Source of the DNA: Bacteroidota bacterium | Lineage (GTDB): Bacteria; Bacteroidota; Ignavibacteria; SZUA-365 | Direction: 5' to 3' | DNA: 27,969 nt | NCBI GenBank assembly: GCA_023432805.1 | Contig: JAEYUG010000066.1 | Location: forward strand, 1-27,969 | Shown: positions 24,877-27,969 of the stretch, piece by piece | Layout: each line of letters starts with the position of its first letter | Position numbering within the stretch: position 1 is the stretch's first letter | The notes under the pieces: model-generated | Database searches by the model: none | The model's input: only the letters and a program-made list of their open reading frames with translations | What the model was told of the DNA's origin: nothing | Translations under genes and position numbers: made by a program

Positions 24877-26477
24877 GGTAACTCCTCGATCCACACGTCG
24901 ACCGCATGCGCCGGCACGTCGATGCAGTGATGCACGCCGCATGGCAGCGTCGTCGTTCCGTCGAGCCAGTGCCGCAGACGCCGCATGGACGGCAGCTGCA
25001 CGTCACGTACCGTGTCGGATACATTGACCACGACAAATGCCGCACGTCCTCCATGCTCTCGCCGCAGCACAAGCAGTCCGCCAGTTTCGTCGACACGCTC
25101 GATTGTCATCGCACCATGCTGCAGCACCGGTTGCGCAGCTCGTGCAGCTGAAAGTCGTGCGATCAACTGATAGAGGGGGGATGTCGCGTCGAAATGATCC
25201 TTCGTCACCGGGTCGTCCACCGAGCGTCGCATGAACATCGGCTCGCGGTTTTCGCCATCGCTTCGTCCCCCGCGGAAGCCCTGCTCGGTGCCGTAGTACA
25301 CGATGGGAATCCCCTCGAGCGCGAAGAGCAGGGTCAGCGCACGCGAGAGGCGCGACTCGTCGCCTCCCGCAAGATGCAGGAAGCGCGGGATGTCGTGATT
25401 GTCAACGAACGTGAGCAAGCGCCCGCGGGTCGCCGCGTCGTACACACCGAGGTTGCGGATGCTGCGCGCAAGGTCGCCCACACTGCGACCCTCTGCGAAG
25501 ACGTTGCGGATCGAGCCGGACAGACTGAAATTCAGCACCGCATCAAACCCACGTCGACCACTCGCATCGGCATGCGTATACTTCGCGCAGAAGGCATCGT
25601 CAAACTCGAAGACCTCGCCGAAGATGAAGAAATCCGGACGACCGATCTCCTTCGCGCGTCGCCGCACCGCAGCCAGAAACTCGTACCAGAAGTCGATCTC
25701 CACATGCTTGACGGTGTCCACGCGAAACCCGTCGCAGCCGGTCTGCTCCATCCACCAGATCCAGATCTCGATCAGTGTGGTACGTACATCGGCACGCTCG
25801 GTGGCCAGATCGTCGAGTCCCCCCGGCAACTCCCCGAGAATCTGCCAGGGATCCCGCCACTCCCTCACGTCACCATGCTTGTGGTAGATGTCGAGATTAC
25901 GAAAGAAGGCGGGACTCGGCAGCACGGTCGAATCACGCCAGGCGAGTTGGTACCCATCGTCGTTCCATGCATGCCGACCCCCGACCGGTTGCGACATGGG
26001 ACCTGTATGATTGCAGACGATGTCGAGAAACACCGCGATCCCATGGTCGTGCGCGCGGGCGATCAGGCGCCTGAGATCATCCATCGTTCCGAGACGCGGA
26101 TCCACGGTGAGGAAGTCGCGGATCCAATACCCATGATAGGAACCGGGCAGGTTCGTCTGGACGGGAGTGATCCAGATCGCAGTGATACCCATGTCGCGCA
26201 GGTAGGGAAGCCTCCGCTCGATGCCGGCAAGGTCCCCGCCCTGCACGCCGTCCGGATCTCCTGGAGACAGCGGACCATTCAGTCCGTTGTTTGACGGATC
26301 CCCGTCGTCGAAGCGGTCGGTCACGAGCATTGCGAACACATGCTCGCGCCAGTCATGCCCCGCCACAGCTGCTGTGCCTCCTGCAGAGCAGCCCGATCCA
26401 AACACGCAGAGGCAGGTGACCATTGCCCACAGCAATCCCTGTGACAGGGCGTGGCGTACAATAGTGCAGCAGCGCAT
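24873..26477 (-). CDS. GH13 alpha-amylase family lipoprotein
   Basis: This is a 534-residue glycoside hydrolase of family 13. All four conserved regions are visible: DIVCNH (152-157), GFRVDTVKH (250-258, nucleophile Asp254), FGEVF (286-290, acid/base Glu288) and FVDNHD (357-362, Asp362). The TIM-barrel start VTDRFDDGDPSNN and the GGDLAGIERRLPYL stretch are typical of amylases that act on alpha-1,4 glucans. The N-terminus CLCVFGSGC (Cys30) looks like a lipoprotein signal, so the enzyme would sit on a membrane outside the cytoplasm. It lies 23 bases after the metallophosphatase stop and overlaps the next gene by four bases. Product specificity is not determined. Confidence 0.95.
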   Translation of the reverse strand: MRCCTIVRHALSQGLLWAMVTCLCVFGSGCSAGGTAAVAGHDWREHVFAMLVTDRFDDGDPSNNGLNGPLSPGDPDGVQGGDLAGIERRLPYLRDMGITAIWITPVQTNLPGSYHGYWIRDFLTVDPRLGTMDDLRRLIARAHDHGIAVFLDIVCNHTGPMSQPVGGRHAWNDDGYQLAWRDSTVLPSPAFFRNLDIYHKHGDVREWRDPWQILGELPGGLDDLATERADVRTTLIEIWIWWMEQTGCDGFRVDTVKHVEIDFWYEFLAAVRRRAKEIGRPDFFIFGEVFEFDDAFCAKYTHADASGRRGFDAVLNFSLSGSIRNVFAEGRSVGDLARSIRNLGVYDAATRGRLLTFVDNHDIPRFLHLAGGDESRLSRALTLLFALEGIPIVYYGTEQGFRGGRSDGENREPMFMRRSVDDPVTKDHFDATSPLYQLIARLSAARAAQPVLQHGAMTIERVDETGGLLVLRREHGGRAAFVVVNVSDTVRDVQLPSMRRLRHWLDGTTTLPCGVHHCIDVPAHAVDVWIEELP

Positions 26478-26500
26478 GGCGTGTTCTCGACGCGGAGGGC

Positions 26501-27499
26501 CTATCGGCCTGCGGCTGGAATCGAAAACGCCCAGCGAACCTCACCCTCCGCGTCATGCATGCGCACAACCAGTTCCTTCGTACCGGCGGCAAGCCACGTG
26601 AACCCGAGATTCGTCGCGGCATAGCGCGTGTTGGCAGCCCAGCGCACACTGCGCGAGCCCCCGCCTCCACCGCTGACGATGTAGTGCACACCCTCGACCG
26701 GTTCGAGCACCTGCAGATCATGGTCGTGTCCGGACAGATAGACCGCCACCTTGTGCTTCTCGAGCAGCGGTTTGACATGTCGAATCAACCCGAGCGTATT
26801 GCCGTGGCTGCCGTTCGAATAGACGGGATGATGTCCGACCACGATGATCCAGGATTCTCGCGCTGCGGCGAGGGCGGAGTCAAGCCAGCGCAGATGCGCA
26901 GAACGCGCGTCGTTGTCTCGTCCCGTGATGATCTGCGTGTCGATGCCGATCACGCGCGTACTCACCGTGCCATCGGTTGACGCGAATCGCTCGGACCACA
27001 TCCGAGCCGGCATCCGCCACCGCGTCACAGTTCCGTTGTCGAGCTTCCTCCGTGAATAGCGGATCTGTGCGTCCGGATTCCCCTGGTAATCATGGTTGCC
27101 AAGCACCGTATGGAACGGGACAGGCAGCGTGGATGCAGGATACATGTCTTCAAACTTGCTCTTCCACTGCGAGTCCTCGATCGATGCCACCCCCGAGGGA
27201 TAGAAGTTGTCGCCCGTTGAAAGCACCGCATCAGCCCCCGCCTTCGCAAACACAGCAGCCATCCCTTCGGCCACCTTGCGCTGCGTGCGTCCCCCCGTTC
27301 CCCAATCGCCGAATACGAGAAAGCGCACCGACGATCCCACTGGCGCGTGTGCTGCGTCGAAGGATGCCGGCTGGCGTGCATCCTCGACCTTGGAACTCTG
27401 TGTCTGCGCGGTTGGCGACAGCCACAGCATCAGGGCAGCGGCCATCATGGCAGCGTGGTGCAGACGACAGCGTGTCAGAATCGTACGGGTCATGAGCAT
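26501..27499 (-). CDS. Secreted calcineurin-like metallophosphatase (purple acid phosphatase type)
   Basis: This is a 332-residue exported protein. ATG 27499 has GGAG five bases upstream; the frame is open to 27703 but the extra part has no signal. The signal peptide (AAMMAAALMLWLSPTA) is probably cleaved before QTQ. The metallophosphoesterase motifs are in order: VFGDWGTGG, LSTGDNFYPSG, VLGNHDYQGN, VVGHHPVYS and LSGHDHDLQVL. Their wording (DWG, GDNFYP, GNHDY, GHDHDLQ) is that of the tartrate-resistant/purple acid phosphatase group. It heads an operon with amylase and glycosyltransferase. It would release phosphate from organic phosphates outside the cell. Confidence 0.93.
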   Translation of the reverse strand: MLMTRTILTRCRLHHAAMMAAALMLWLSPTAQTQSSKVEDARQPASFDAAHAPVGSSVRFLVFGDWGTGGRTQRKVAEGMAAVFAKAGADAVLSTGDNFYPSGVASIEDSQWKSKFEDMYPASTLPVPFHTVLGNHDYQGNPDAQIRYSRRKLDNGTVTRWRMPARMWSERFASTDGTVSTRVIGIDTQIITGRDNDARSAHLRWLDSALAAARESWIIVVGHHPVYSNGSHGNTLGLIRHVKPLLEKHKVAVYLSGHDHDLQVLEPVEGVHYIVSGGGGGSRSVRWAANTRYAATNLGFTWLAAGTKELVVRMHDAEGEVRWAFSIPAAGR

Positions 27500-27550
27500 T
27501 CTCTCTCCATTGATCAAACGACAATCTTCCAATATGATGAACGAAAGGGA

Positions 27551-27558
27551 AAAAGGTA
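27551..27558 (-). promoter_or_regulatory. Weak candidate -7 box for the phosphatase operon
   Basis: On the minus strand this reads TACCTTTT, one mismatch from TAnnTTTG, inside an AT-rich patch (about 27520-27575). A leader of about 44 nt would result. No -33 partner is seen, so this is weak. Confidence 0.2.
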
Positions 27559-27706
27559 AGGGATGGGAATTTTTCCTCCGCTTCCCCTCGTTTGAGAGGC
27601 ATGCACGAGGCCGCGCGGTGGAAGCTGCCGCCAGCGGCACGAGGAGGGGAAGTCCCCCATCAGCAATCAGGCACCACAACCCAGCATTGTCATCGGAGCA
27701 CATGTC

Positions 27707-27969
27707 ATGAGTCGCATTGTCGTCATCGGATCAGGGTTCGGCGGACTCGGCGCCGCGCTGCGCCTGCGCGCGCAGGGTCACGAAGTCACCATCGTCGAAA
27801 AACTCGACAAGCCAGGGGGACGCGCCTACGTGTTCGAGCGCGATGGATTCCGCTTTGACGCAGGTCCCACCGTCATCACCGCCCCGTGGCTCATCCACGA
27901 ACTCTTCGAGCTCTTCGGCAGGAAGAGCGACGATTCCCTGCGCATCGTGCCGGTCCACCCCTTCTACCG
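27707..27969 (+). CDS. crtI: Phytoene desaturase, CrtI type (partial, N-terminus)
   Basis: The gene starts at ATG 27707 with GGAG eight bases upstream and runs off the window; 87 codons are visible. It begins RIVVIGSGFGGLGAALRL, an FAD-binding GxGxxG Rossmann motif, then IVEKLDKPGGRAYVFE, and GFRFDAGPTVITAPWLIHEL, the hallmark of CrtI-type phytoene desaturases. These flavoenzymes dehydrogenate phytoene to coloured carotenoids at the membrane. The assignment as desaturase rather than a related carotene isomerase or oxygenase is probable but needs the rest of the gene. It is divergent from the phosphatase operon. Confidence 0.85.
   Translation, partial: MSRIVVIGSGFGGLGAALRLRAQGHEVTIVEKLDKPGGRAYVFERDGFRFDAGPTVITAPWLIHELFELFGRKSDDSLRIVPVHPFY

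Noticed and set aside
1..27969. tRNA, rRNA, insertion sequences, integrases or prophage
   Set aside because: No tRNA-like cloverleaf, rRNA-like sequence, transposase motif or terminal inverted repeats were seen on reading both strands; this was by eye only.

Overview
The window looks like a chromosomal segment of a GC-rich (about 60 % by eye) member of the Bacteroidota/Chlorobiota/Ignavibacteria-type lineages; Ignavibacteria or Kapaibacteria relatives are my best guess, from memory and not from a search. The reasons are as follows. One giant secreted protein ends in a type IX secretion (T9SS) sorting domain with the NYPNPF signature, and a second protein ends in a related domain. Several promoters match the Bacteroidota pattern TTG-N20/21-TAnnTTT. 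At least six predicted signal peptides are cleaved just before glutamine. No rRNA, tRNA, transposase or CRISPR array was seen.

Layout. 1-126: tandem 27-bp repeats, each with a perfect hairpin, cut by the window edge. 213-1716: an outer-membrane beta-barrel protein and an alpha/beta hydrolase, translationally coupled. 1758-2513 (minus): a Cys-rich secreted protein of unknown function. 2693-5514: a small PH-like protein and the RNA-binding factor Tex. 5581-7736 (minus): a secreted aspartyl-protease-like protein and an alkaline phosphatase. 8057-17109: three consecutive large secreted modular proteins (a metalloprotease-like giant, a BACON-domain protein and a LamG/BACON/carboxypeptidase-regulatory-like protein) that share modules and look like a T9SS cargo operon. 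17110-18397 (minus): a membrane-anchored peroxiredoxin/thioredoxin-like protein and a DUF192 protein. 18662-23239: a tightly packed five-gene operon of ECF sigma factor, anti-sigma factor, FlgD-like/beta-barrel protein, lipoprotein and GT4 glycosyltransferase. 23350-23814: a small lipoprotein. 23815-27499 (minus): an operon of metallophosphatase, GH13 amylase lipoprotein and GT4 glycosyltransferase. 27707 to the end: the start of a phytoene desaturase.

How the genes fit together. Most of the region encodes exported or envelope proteins: phosphatases, proteases, surface modular proteins, lipoproteins and two glycosyltransferases. The ECF sigma/anti-sigma operon co-transcribes envelope components and may link their synthesis to envelope status. 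The phosphatase, amylase and glycosyltransferase genes suggest surface polysaccharide or nutrient scavenging work, but this is inference. The most unusual items are the hairpin tandem array, the module-sharing cargo cluster whose third member lacks the C-terminal sorting domain, and the sigma-factor operon.
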